Source of the DNA: Planctomycetota bacterium
Lineage (GTDB): Bacteria > Planctomycetota > Phycisphaerae > UBA1845
NCBI GenBank assembly: GCA_022561255.1
Contig: JADFRO010000223.1
Location: 1 to 5,536 of the forward strand
Length of the DNA: 5,536 bases
Reading direction: 5' to 3'
Positions 1 through 5,536 of the stretch are shown here, one piece after another; position 1 is the stretch's first letter; every line of letters begins with the position of its first letter. The notes under the pieces were generated by a model that saw nothing but the letters and a program-made list of their open reading frames with translations, did no database searches and had not been told where the DNA came from. The position numbers and the translations under genes were made by a program.

Positions 1-396
1 GGCGGTGCGGAGGAGGCCGGCGACGCTCCACCCGGGCGGCGTACCTTCCTCAACTGCGACGTTCTAACGGTTGATTTCCTCGAACGTAACGCGCAGGTTC
101 GACGCCCCTCCACCCAGCGAATGGGTCGGCTAAGCACCGAGCGGTTGCGACGATTCCGTGCGACGGGAAACGTGATTTTGCAAGACAAGGTCGAGCGGTT
201 GTGGATCTCGGCGGACGATCTTACGTACGAACGCGACCGGATGATTTTGGCGATCGTCGGGACGAAGCGTCACAAGGCCCGGATCGTCAAACGAGAAGAG
301 GGGAAGCTGCCGACGCAAATCTCCGTCGAACGTCTTTTCTACAACCTCAAGACGGGTCAACCCGAGCTTCGCGGCGCTGATATCAAGGGAGGCTGA
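1..396 (+). CDS. OstA/LptA-like protein, C-terminal fragment (5' end outside window)
   Basis: The frame is open from the first base to a TGA at 394-396 and encodes 131 residues, so this is the end of a larger protein. The visible part alternates short polar and hydrophobic stretches, as in beta-jellyroll proteins. Stretches such as ATGNVILQD (residues 54-62), SADDLTYERD (70-79) and FYNLKTG (115-121) resemble the repeating 'makes a functional element, used to define a layer' pattern of OstA/LptA (LPS transport) domains in planctomycete proteins. If correct, it would act in the periplasm, bridging lipopolysaccharide transport to the outer membrane. The ATG at 121 is internal: the frame upstream (TFLNCDVLTVDF) reads as the same kind of protein. 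The family call rests on pattern memory and is moderate; that a real coding end lies here is more secure. Confidence 0.55.
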   Translation, partial: GGAEEAGDAPPGRRTFLNCDVLTVDFLERNAQVRRPSTQRMGRLSTERLRRFRATGNVILQDKVERLWISADDLTYERDRMILAIVGTKRHKARIVKREEGKLPTQISVERLFYNLKTGQPELRGADIKGG

Positions 397-623
397 GAAC
401 GCCTTCGTAGATTCTCGTAAGTTTTGTTGCCGCCGCGCTTGCTTTCGAGCGCTCGAGGGGCAATAATTCGTTGTCGCCCGCGCGAAGCGGTGACTTTTCG
501 CAGAGGAACGAGCTTCGCAGGGCGAGGCGGCCACATCGCCTGTAGCATCACCTATCCTGGTCGGGTTTGGTGGTTTTCATTCTCCCCTACAACTGAATCG
601 CGTCGGTCGATCTGCGCGCGGAC
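397..623. other. Intergenic stretch without an intact gene
   Basis: No reading frame here has a credible start and a protein-like sequence. The stretch holds a 12-base palindrome TCGAGCGCTCGA (445-456) and a longer inverted repeat, GCGAAGC (482-488) with GCTTCGC (512-518), separated by 23 bases. A weak stem, GAGAA (395-399) with TTCTC (412-416), is followed by GTAAGTTTTG and could be a poor terminator for the upstream gene. Palindromes of this size are expected about once in a window this long, so none is strong evidence by itself. Confidence 0.5.
439..467 (+). promoter_or_regulatory. Weak sigma70-like promoter with palindrome in its spacer
   Basis: TTGCTT (439-444) and AATAAT (462-467) are separated by exactly 17 bases and match the -35 and -10 consensus at 3 and 5 of 6 positions. 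The spacer contains the palindrome TCGAGCGCTCGA (445-456), a typical place for a repressor operator. It points toward the broken prepilin-like gene downstream. Everything beyond the matches is inference. Confidence 0.2.
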
Positions 624-923
624 GGAAGCTAGCTTACTGAAGCGCGCTAGCGCTTGTGTTTGTTGGCCTTGGGGTGGCGGTTTATGCGACGACGTTAGGG
701 TCGCGCTCGAACCGCTTGTTGGAGGCTTCGCAGCGGTTGTTCTCGGATCGGGAGTTCCGACTACGCTGCGAGGCGATGCTTTCCGTAGGGGGACGGCGGG
801 TATGGTGTTTGGATTGGCTGCTACCTGGGGCAGCCGTCCAAGCTTCCATACGTCTTGTCCCGCTGTGACGCGGGGGGCACTCCGTGGGTGTATCGCGTGA
901 ACGCGTTCACGTCGTCACGCTGA
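624..923 (+). pseudogene. Broken prepilin-like (minor pseudopilin) gene, at least three lesions
   Basis: No single frame is intact, but segments in two frames join into a prepilin-like protein. Frame 3 gives Gly-Ser-stop-LTEA (624-644; TAG at 630-632), resembling the GFTLTEA cleavage site with the +5 Glu. A -1 shift at 644 leads into frame 2, which gives a hydrophobic helix (ALALVFVGLGVAVYATTLG) and then a helical stretch with LLEASQRLFSDREFRLRCEAML. A second shift at the G5 run (788-792) leads back to frame 3, which reads GYGVWIGCYLGQPSKLPY and ends WVYRVNAFTSSR at TGA 921-923. Intact relatives would be exported by a type II secretion or type IV pilus machine after peptidase cleavage at the Gly. 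No clear start codon is visible upstream. The longest unbroken piece runs from GTG 656 to 868 (70 residues). Decay and sequencing error are both possible; the neighbouring genes are intact, and one lesion lies in a homopolymer. The end overlaps the convergent purN end by 17 bases. Confidence 0.4.
896..911. repeat. 16-base perfect palindrome over the purN stop codon
   Basis: CGTGAACGCGTTCACG reads identically on both strands. It can fold as a 6-base-pair stem with a CGCG loop, and the purN stop (907-909) lies in its right arm. It sits at the meeting point of convergent genes, but no T-run follows on either strand, so it is not a standard intrinsic terminator. A protein-binding site is the alternative. 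Confidence 0.45.
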
Positions 924-1530
924 CTCTACCGTCTTGAATCCGAATCCGATCTTCGATAAACAGACGAATCGCTTCGGGGTAGGCGATACACTCCTCGGTG
1001 AATACACGCGCCGCGAGTTCGTCGGGCGTGTCGTTGGGACGAACGGGAACCTTTCGTTGCAGGATGATCGGCCCGTGGTCGTAGTCGTTATCGCAGAAGT
1101 GAACGGTGCAGCCGCTCTGGGTCTTCCCCGCCGCGAGCACGGCTTCATGTACCCGACGTCCGTACATCCCCAGACCGCCGAACTCCGGCAGCAGTGCCGG
1201 ATGAATGTTCAGTACTCGGCCGGTCATGCGATCCGGGATACGCCACAGGCTGAGGAACCCAGTCATGCACACGAGGTCTGCGTCGCCGACGGCTGCGGTG
1301 ACCGCCGTTTGAAACGCCTCCTCTGACATCGCTCGCCGCTGGATTACGCTGGTTGTCAGACCGGCGTCGCGGGCTCGCGTTACGCCGGCGACATCTGCCC
1401 GCGAACTGATCACCGTCGTGATTTCGGCGCACAACTCGCCCGACACGATCCGCTGGTGCAGGTTCATCAGCGTCCTGCCGCCGCCGGAAATCAAGACGGC
1501 CAGCCGTTTGGGATTCGCGGGGACGCTCAT
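907..1530 (-). CDS. purN: Phosphoribosylglycinamide formyltransferase (GAR transformylase)
   Basis: This enzyme transfers a formyl group from 10-formyltetrahydrofolate to glycinamide ribonucleotide, the third step of purine synthesis, in the cytoplasm. The 207-residue length is normal. In order, the protein shows the phosphate-binding loop ISGGGRTLMNL (residues 14-24; E. coli has a GxGSN form), a core strand and turn with LVCMTGFLSL (86-95), the catalytic-site segment NIHPALLPEFGG (108-119), and CTVHFCDNDYDHGPIILQ (141-158). By alignment from memory with E. coli PurN (Asn106, His108, Asp144), the catalytic residues are Asn108, His110 and Asp151, all present. GMYGRRVHEAVL follows the HPALLP motif, as in planctomycete members. 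The ATG at 1530 is the only reasonable start, because an in-frame stop lies four codons upstream; the ribosome binding site is weak. It lies 88 bases after the MATE gene and may share its transcript. Confidence 0.97.
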   Translation of the reverse strand: MSVPANPKRLAVLISGGGRTLMNLHQRIVSGELCAEITTVISSRADVAGVTRARDAGLTTSVIQRRAMSEEAFQTAVTAAVGDADLVCMTGFLSLWRIPDRMTGRVLNIHPALLPEFGGLGMYGRRVHEAVLAAGKTQSGCTVHFCDNDYDHGPIILQRKVPVRPNDTPDELAARVFTEECIAYPEAIRLFIEDRIRIQDGRVSVTT

Positions 1531-1618
1531 AACCGCTTTTCATTACGCGATGCGCATCTGTTCCGCAACGCCACCGGGTGTGTGTGACGACAACTTCGTT
1601 TCTCCGCGCCATCCATAT

Positions 1619-3094
1619 CTACGATTTACAGGCCCCTCCCGTCGCGAGTGGCAGCTCCGCCTCGACCGATTCGTCGCCCTCCTCGTTACGGGACGCGCCG
1701 CCGGTTCCGAACAGATCGATTTTCATCCACGCTCTGCTTTGCCAGCGCCACCGAAGAAAAAGCGCCGTGACGACGATGAACACCGATGCCGACAGCCAGG
1801 GGCCCAGACTGCCGAGGGCAGGATACCAGTGGATCATGCACCAACCGCCGCCGACGATGATCAACCACGTCGTAACGATGAAAAACATCGCAGGAACAAA
1901 GGTGTCGCCCGCGCCGCGAAGGGCTGCGCTGTACGTGATCCCCAGCGCGTCGAAGATCTGAAATACGGCTGCACAAATCATGATCTTGGCGCCGATTCGC
2001 ACGACGGTTGGGTCATCGTTGAAAAGTGAAATCAGTTCGCCGCCGAAGATCGCGTAGACCACAGAGAGCGCTACGAGATAAGCAAGTGTGATCCACACGG
2101 CGAATCGAACCTCGCGCATCGCGCGCTCGGGCTCGCCCGCGCCGATCGATTTACCTACGAGCGCCGTCAGCGCCTGCCCGACGCCCATGCTCGGTAGAAA
2201 GGCGATGCGGAGGTACTGCCACGTCGCGTTCGTGGCGATCAGCTCAGCCGTGCCGAACCTGCGACCCACCAGAATGTTGATGAACACGCCCCATACGACG
2301 ACCTCCGAGGTCCATTGGAGCCCGGCGGGGATGCCGTGACGAAAGAGTTTCTTGATGCGCGACCACGACGGCCGCCATGCGGTCCGTGAACCCAGGGGCT
2401 TGTCCACACTCGGGTGCAATAGGGTCACGCTTAAGCGTACCGTTCGAAACGTTACGGCGGCGACGGTGCCCCAGGCGGCGCCCGCGATCCCCATCGATTC
2501 AAATCCGAACAGCCCGAAGATCAGCGTGGCGCTGACGACGACGTTGACGACGTTGGCTTCCAGCGCTGACCACATCGTAATCCACGGCCTGTGGACCCCG
2601 ATGAAAAACCAGCCCAGACCGTTCGCGGCTATCGTTGGCCCCGCGGTCAGAAGGGCGATGCGCAGATAGGCGATTTCCGCGTGCTGTACGGATTCCTCGT
2701 GTCCGATCGCCACCACGAGCGCCGGAGCGAAGGGGATGAGTGCGACGCCGATAACGCCGAACACACCGCCCACGTAGATCGATTGCCAAGCGTAGGTGCT
2801 GCACTCACGCGGCTCCCCTCGACCCAAACACTGTGAGGCGAATGTGCTGACCAACGACACGACGCCCATTCCGATCACGATGTACGACCACATGATCACT
2901 TGGGCGGGCAGTATGGCTGCCTGAGCGTCGTGCGTCGGCAACTGAGCGATCATCAGGAAGTCGGCGATGTCCATGACCGCGCGCGAGCTCGTCGTGATCA
3001 CGACCGGGATCGACATCATGATCACGTTTCGCAGCTCGGCGCGATGTCCGACACGCGAATTCTCGTTGAGTTGGAGGTCGCCTGAGTTAGACAT
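1619..3094 (-). CDS. MATE-family multidrug/cation antiporter, NorM-like
   Basis: This is an inner-membrane exporter predicted to move drugs or metabolites out in exchange for Na+ or H+. The 491 residues contain about twelve hydrophobic segments in two homologous halves, roughly 24-226 and 253-448, with a charged linker at 229-252. Family signatures are ASQCLGRGEP (86-95) in the first half, GKSIGAGEPERA (314-325) in the second, and ALRGAGDT (391-398) near the tenth helix. Asp45 in the first helix, Glu264 in PAGLQWTSE and Asp382 in FDALG appear to match the cation-binding Asp36, Glu255 and Asp371 of Vibrio cholerae NorM, which favours the NorM branch over DinF. A 30-residue, partly acidic tail follows the last helix. 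The ATG at 3094 has only a weak GAG-type ribosome site, and a 9-base-pair hairpin lies just upstream. The substrate cannot be read from the sequence; its position before purN may be incidental. Confidence 0.95.
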   Translation of the reverse strand: MSNSGDLQLNENSRVGHRAELRNVIMMSIPVVITTSSRAVMDIADFLMIAQLPTHDAQAAILPAQVIMWSYIVIGMGVVSLVSTFASQCLGRGEPRECSTYAWQSIYVGGVFGVIGVALIPFAPALVVAIGHEESVQHAEIAYLRIALLTAGPTIAANGLGWFFIGVHRPWITMWSALEANVVNVVVSATLIFGLFGFESMGIAGAAWGTVAAVTFRTVRLSVTLLHPSVDKPLGSRTAWRPSWSRIKKLFRHGIPAGLQWTSEVVVWGVFINILVGRRFGTAELIATNATWQYLRIAFLPSMGVGQALTALVGKSIGAGEPERAMREVRFAVWITLAYLVALSVVYAIFGGELISLFNDDPTVVRIGAKIMICAAVFQIFDALGITYSAALRGAGDTFVPAMFFIVTTWLIIVGGGWCMIHWYPALGSLGPWLSASVFIVVTALFLRWRWQSRAWMKIDLFGTGGASRNEEGDESVEAELPLATGGACKS

Positions 3095-3110
3095 TGTCTC
3101 GTACTGCGGA

Positions 3111-3133
3111 ATCGGGCTGACAGGCAGCCCGAT
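3111..3133 (-). promoter_or_regulatory. Perfect 9-bp hairpin in the MATE leader
   Basis: ATCGGGCTG (3111-3119) and CAGCCCGAT (3125-3133) form a perfect stem with a 5-base loop. On the minus strand the stem ends 16 bases before the MATE ATG, so in mRNA it would sit directly upstream of the ribosome site. No T-run follows, which argues against a simple terminator. It could modulate translation or protect the 5' end. Confidence 0.5.
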
Positions 3134-3148
3134 GCGCGCGAATTCAGC

Positions 3149-3170
3149 CGTCCGGCCCTACGGTCGGACG
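3149..3170 (-). promoter_or_regulatory. Second hairpin, 9-bp stem with a 4-base loop
   Basis: CGTCCGGCC (3149-3157) and GGTCGGACG (3162-3170) pair over nine positions, eight Watson-Crick and one that is G-U on the plus strand (A-C mismatch on the minus strand). It lies 15 bases from the first hairpin and 160 bases downstream of the peptidase stop codon. The missing T-run makes it an atypical terminator at best. The rest of the 236-base gap (3171-3330) shows no gene, only a 9-base direct repeat TCGACCGGG (3228-3236 and 3279-3287). Confidence 0.4.
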
Positions 3171-3330
3171 ACGCCTCCTGGTGTTTCGCTGTGGAGCGCG
3201 TGGAAACCGATACGCTAACCGGAAGTGTCGACCGGGCGTGTCGCCGAGGCGTCAGTGTACAGCGAACGCTTCCAAAAATCGACCGGGTTGACGGGGGAGG
3301 ATGTAGCTCGTTATGGGCTGGCGCAACGCC

Positions 3331-4005
3331 CTACGTTCCGCCGACACGCAGTAGCGCTTCACGGTTGTCTTCCCAGCAGCGCTTTGCCGAATCCAACGAG
3401 GGTAACTCCAGCGTGATGGTCGGGATGTGAAGCTCGTAGCCGGCCCAGTTTCCGAAGCTGCCCGGCGTGGGATACCCGATCGAGCCGGCGACCGGGTATC
3501 CGTTGCGGCGTCTCATGGCAGCGGCAAGGCGCTTGCCCGGTCCGTCGAAGTTGTTGCAGAATCGCCCGAGCCCGATCGAGTGAACCGTTACGATCCGCGC
3601 CGGTTGGTACCGCTCGATGATCTTCATGACGGCACGGGTTTCCGGCTCACTGGCGGCCTTGGGCCCTCCGTACATCCGGCTTCGCCGTGATGTTTGGGTC
3701 CAATCGTCCGTGGGAAAGTTGCGGTTGATGTCGACGTTGCGTGCGTTGCGCCGCCGCCTGCGAGAATATCCATCCGGGTTGATCAGCGGGGCGATGACCC
3801 ATCGCGTTGAGCCGCGTAGTTCCGGACTCTCGCCAAGAAGCTCGGCCAGCCGTCGTACGACTGTGACGCTTTTGGGTTCGTCACCGTGAAATCCGCCCAA
3901 GATCACGACGGTCAACCCGCCACGGGCTCGGCGTGAGAAAACGTGGGCGCTGATCGTTCGCCCCTCGACGGAGCGTGCGAGCGCAACGTGCTTGCTGATC
4001 GTCAT
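3331..4005 (-). CDS. M14-family zinc carboxypeptidase, MpaA-like
   Basis: This is a zinc metallopeptidase of the M14 carboxypeptidase family; 224 residues is close to the 242 of E. coli MpaA, which splits the gamma-D-Glu-diaminopimelate bond of murein tripeptide in the cytoplasm. The zinc ligands are visible: His40 and Glu43 in GGFHGDE and His142 in TVHS. The substrate-binding segment NARNVDINRNFP (87-98) carries the Asn-Arg pair (94-95), and Glu200 in TLELPS is the expected catalytic glutamate. GYPTPGSFGNWAG (177-189) resembles the specificity loop of MpaA-type enzymes. There is no signal peptide, so it should act in the cytoplasm, consistent with peptide recycling; the exact substrate is inferred. 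A run of five arginines (82-86) is unusual but sits within the binding segment. The start is the first ATG after the accA stop, 75 bases away and in the same frame as accA; no good ribosome site is visible. Confidence 0.9.
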   Translation of the reverse strand: MTISKHVALARSVEGRTISAHVFSRRARGGLTVVILGGFHGDEPKSVTVVRRLAELLGESPELRGSTRWVIAPLINPDGYSRRRRRNARNVDINRNFPTDDWTQTSRRSRMYGGPKAASEPETRAVMKIIERYQPARIVTVHSIGLGRFCNNFDGPGKRLAAAMRRRNGYPVAGSIGYPTPGSFGNWAGYELHIPTITLELPSLDSAKRCWEDNREALLRVGGT

Positions 4006-4080
4006 CGCAGAGGCTCGAAGGGGTCGCGGGGCTCGGGGAGACGCACAAGCCGATGCGTGATGAAACGCCAGACAGAGTTG

Positions 4081-5208
4081 TCAGCCTGCGGTGGAAACCG
4101 TTTGGTCCGACGTCGCCCGCGTTTGCGGCATTCGTGTTCCAACGCGTGACGTCCGCGAGGTCGCTCGACGGGCGGTTCGACGCTGAGGAGATCGAGGGGT
4201 CTCGCCGGGGGCTTCATAGAAATTACCGAGATGGCGAAGGCGATCACCCCGTCGGGCGATGACGGTGTCGATACGCTGGCGCTTGAGGCTCGTCAGTGTG
4301 CTGTTGAGGTACTTTTCCAGGTTCGCCGCCGCAACTTCGGGGGCGCGGTGTGCTCCGCCGACGGGTTCCGGGATGATCTCGTCGATAATTTCCAGTCTCG
4401 ACAGATCCTTCGCGGTTAGTTTGAGGGCGTCCGCAGCGTGCTTACGTCGGTCGGCGGTCTTCCACAGGATGGCAGCACAACCTTCGGGAGATATCACGGA
4501 GTAAAAGGAGTGTTGGAACATCGCAACGCGGTCCGCAACGCCCAACCCCAGCGCGCCGCCGCTTCCGCCCTCGCCGATGACGACACTGATGATCGGTGTC
4601 CGTAGCCGCGACATTTCCATCAGATTGACGGCGATCGCGTGGGCGATGCCCCGCTCTTCGGCGCCGACGCCGGGATACGCACCCTGCGTGTCGATCAAGC
4701 ATACTACGGGCAGCCCGTATTTCTCTGCCAGGCGCATCTTCAGCAACGCCTTGCGGTAACCCTCGGGGTGAGCGCAGCCGAAGTTGCACGCCATGCGCTC
4801 CTTGATGTCTTTGCCCTTGTTGTGACCGATGAACATCACGTGATGACCGCCGATCCGAGCGAAGCCGGTGATCAGCGCCCGGTCGTCGCTGAACGTCCGG
4901 TCGCCGTGTAGCTCGCAGAAATCGCGGAACACCGTTTTGATGTAGTCCGTGGAATGCGGCCGCTTGGGGTGCCGTGCGACCAGGACCGTCTCCCAAGGCG
5001 TGAGGTTGGCGTAGAGCCGCCGCATCGTGGTTCGCAAGCGCGTTCGTTGTTGTTTGATGTCGGCGGAGAGGTCGCGCCCGGTGTCACGCTGCTCGCGCTC
5101 CATCTCCTCCACGTCATGCTGGATGCGAGCGAGCGGTTTTTCGAATTCCAACAATCCGCCCAAGCCGCTCGACACTGCCGCCGGGTCTGCGGTTAGCACG
5201 TCAGTCAT
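4081..5208 (-). CDS. accA: Acetyl-CoA carboxylase carboxyltransferase subunit alpha
   Basis: With AccD, this subunit transfers the carboxyl group from carboxybiotin on AccB to acetyl-CoA, giving malonyl-CoA for fatty acid synthesis. From the ATG it has 375 residues; E. coli AccA has 319. An N-terminal helical region (about 18-70) starting LEFEKPLARI precedes the crotonase-like domain. Motifs in order are ARHPKRP (78-84), GHNKGKDIKE (128-137), PEGYRKAL (148-155), DTQGAYPGVGAEERG (173-187), GEGGSGGALGLG (212-223, oxyanion-hole glycines), YSVISPEGCAAILW (236-249) and IIPEPVGGAHR (278-288). E. coli has Pro where this protein has Gln175. About 40 residues at the C-terminus (336-375) are an Arg/Thr/Ser-rich extension beyond the usual end. 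I chose ATG 5208 because AGTGAG lies 8 bases upstream; a TTG at 5214 is too close to that site. accD is not in this window, so the subunits are encoded apart. Confidence 0.97.
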   Translation of the reverse strand: MTDVLTADPAAVSSGLGGLLEFEKPLARIQHDVEEMEREQRDTGRDLSADIKQQRTRLRTTMRRLYANLTPWETVLVARHPKRPHSTDYIKTVFRDFCELHGDRTFSDDRALITGFARIGGHHVMFIGHNKGKDIKERMACNFGCAHPEGYRKALLKMRLAEKYGLPVVCLIDTQGAYPGVGAEERGIAHAIAVNLMEMSRLRTPIISVVIGEGGSGGALGLGVADRVAMFQHSFYSVISPEGCAAILWKTADRRKHAADALKLTAKDLSRLEIIDEIIPEPVGGAHRAPEVAAANLEKYLNSTLTSLKRQRIDTVIARRGDRLRHLGNFYEAPGETPRSPQRRTARRATSRTSRVGTRMPQTRATSDQTVSTAG

Positions 5209-5277
5209 GGTCAAAACTCACTGTAACGCCCGACGAGTCAGTCCGCGCCACGGATACCGAGTACGTCGCGGCTCGGG

Positions 5278-5305
5278 AGAATACTCCATTATCCGCCTTT
5301 GACAA
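5278..5305 (-). promoter_or_regulatory. Sigma70-like promoter candidate for accA
   Basis: On the minus strand, TTGTCA (5300-5305; 5 of 6 consensus positions) is followed after 16 bases by TATTCT (5278-5283; 4 of 6). An alternative -10, GATAAT at 5288-5293 (5 of 6), pairs with GCGACA 16 bases upstream. Either would start transcription roughly 60-75 bases before the accA ATG, a normal leader length. Promoter matching by eye is weak evidence, more so in this phylum. Confidence 0.3.
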
Positions 5306-5375
5306 GGACTGTCGCCAGTTTAGGCACTGAGCGTGACTAATGGAAGCCGTAATACCGCCTGCTCGAAACTGCCGT

Positions 5376-5404
5376 AACCTTTTAGTCGAACTAACCGGTT
5401 TTTT
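5376..5404 (+). terminator. Terminator-like hairpin followed by a T-run
   Basis: On the plus strand AACC (5376-5379) pairs with GGTT (5397-5400) and TTAGT (5382-5386) with ACTAA (5390-5394), around a CGA loop and a 2x2 internal mismatch. The last two bases of GGTT continue into T's up to 5404. No plus-strand gene ends upstream, so it would act as a leader attenuator for the gene at 5492 or end a short RNA. The stem is AT-rich and modest. Confidence 0.25.
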
Positions 5405-5491
5405 CGGGGAAACTGATGTAACCTCTTTGATAATAAAGCGTTGCACTATTAATGTTCTTGGTCAATGGTTGGGTAAAACTGAGGATCTCTC

Positions 5492-5536
5492 ATGGCCACG
5501 TGCCTTGGAAACGGTTGGATTTGCCGATTCTACCAA
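5492..5536 (+). CDS. Start of an unidentified plus-strand gene (3' end outside window)
   Basis: An ATG at 5492 is preceded by GAGGA (5481-5485) with a 6-base spacer, the best ribosome binding site in this window. The frame stays open to the window end and gives 15 residues, MATCLGNGWICRFYQ. This is too short to identify. The G-x-W-x-x-R-F pattern is reminiscent of the N-terminal arm-binding domain of tyrosine recombinases, but that is a guess from a few residues. It is divergent from accA across the AT-rich gap. Confidence 0.4.
   Translation, partial: MATCLGNGWICRFYQ

Larger units (their letters stand above)
5209..5491. other. Divergent intergenic region with an AT-rich core
   Basis: This gap separates accA from a plus-strand gene start at 5492. 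The core 5381-5480 has 37 G or C in 100 bases by hand count, clearly below the coding parts of the window. It holds a promoter-like site for accA and a terminator-like hairpin on the plus strand, listed separately. A second, weaker minus-strand promoter match is TATTAT at 5430-5435 with AGAACA at 5453-5458, spacer 17. Confidence 0.5.

Noticed and set aside
92..120. GGTTCGA followed by a C-rich stretch, like a tRNA T-arm.
   Set aside because: The flanks do not form a T stem, no anticodon or D arm lies upstream, and the bases are coding sequence of the first gene.
385..392. AAGGGAGG, a near-consensus ribosome binding site.
   Set aside because: No ATG, GTG or TTG lies at a suitable distance downstream, and it is inside the last codons of the upstream gene.
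424..900. A 158-residue plus-strand open frame starting at TTG.
   Set aside because: No ATG or ribosome site supports it, and its Trp/Cys/Arg-rich sequence looks like a non-coding frame. The protein-like segments here lie in the other two plus frames.
1549..1558. 10-base palindrome GATGCGCATC in the purN leader.
   Set aside because: About five palindromes of this size are expected by chance in a window this long, and nothing else marks it as a site.
3295..3335. GGATGTAGCTCGTTATGGGCTGG, faintly like a tRNA 5' half.
   Set aside because: No acceptor stem, anticodon arm or T-loop follows, and the 3' part is the end of the peptidase gene.
5209..5214. TTG at 5214 as the accA start, two codons upstream of the ATG.
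   Set aside because: The AGTGAG ribosome site would be only about 2 bases from TTG but is 8 bases from the ATG at 5208.
5201..5446. An 81-residue minus-strand frame whose TGA overlaps the accA ATG (ATGACTGA), suggesting a translationally coupled leader gene.
   Set aside because: It starts at GTG with no ribosome site, crosses the AT-rich promoter region, and its sequence looks random. The overlap is probably chance.

Overview
The window looks like ordinary chromosomal housekeeping DNA from a Planctomycetota-like bacterium of moderately high GC. This rests on the protein sequences: PurN has the SGGGRT loop and the FGGLGMYG stretch I associate with planctomycetes, and the 5' end reads like a planctomycete OstA/LptA-type protein. 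No marker gene is present, so the assignment is an inference.

Layout. (1) Positions 1-396, plus strand: the 3' end of an OstA/LptA-like gene. (2) Positions 397-906: about 500 bases with no intact gene, holding what I read as a broken type II secretion/type IV prepilin-like gene (about 624-923), plus a weak promoter-like site and several palindromes. (3) Positions 907-5208: four intact genes on the minus strand, transcribed right to left as accA (acetyl-CoA carboxylase carboxyltransferase alpha), an M14 MpaA-like zinc carboxypeptidase, a NorM-like MATE exporter, and purN (glycinamide ribonucleotide formyltransferase). (4) Positions 5209-5536: an AT-rich divergent intergenic region with a promoter-like site for accA, a terminator-like hairpin on the plus strand, and a well-placed ribosome binding site before a plus-strand gene that leaves the window at its 15th codon.

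How the genes relate. accA (fatty acid synthesis), the peptidase (probably cell-wall peptide recycling), the MATE pump (cation-driven drug or metabolite export) and purN (purine synthesis) do not form one pathway. Gaps of 75, 236 and 88 bases allow one long transcript, but the hairpins in the 236-base gap may separate accA-peptidase from MATE-purN. purN converges on the broken prepilin-like gene, and a 16-base perfect palindrome covers the purN stop codon.

I see no tRNA, rRNA, CRISPR array, insertion sequence or defence system, and no convincing new biological system. The items most worth a second look are the broken prepilin-like gene, the paired hairpins before the MATE gene, the Arg/Thr/Ser-rich tail of AccA, and the AT-rich boundary at the right end.
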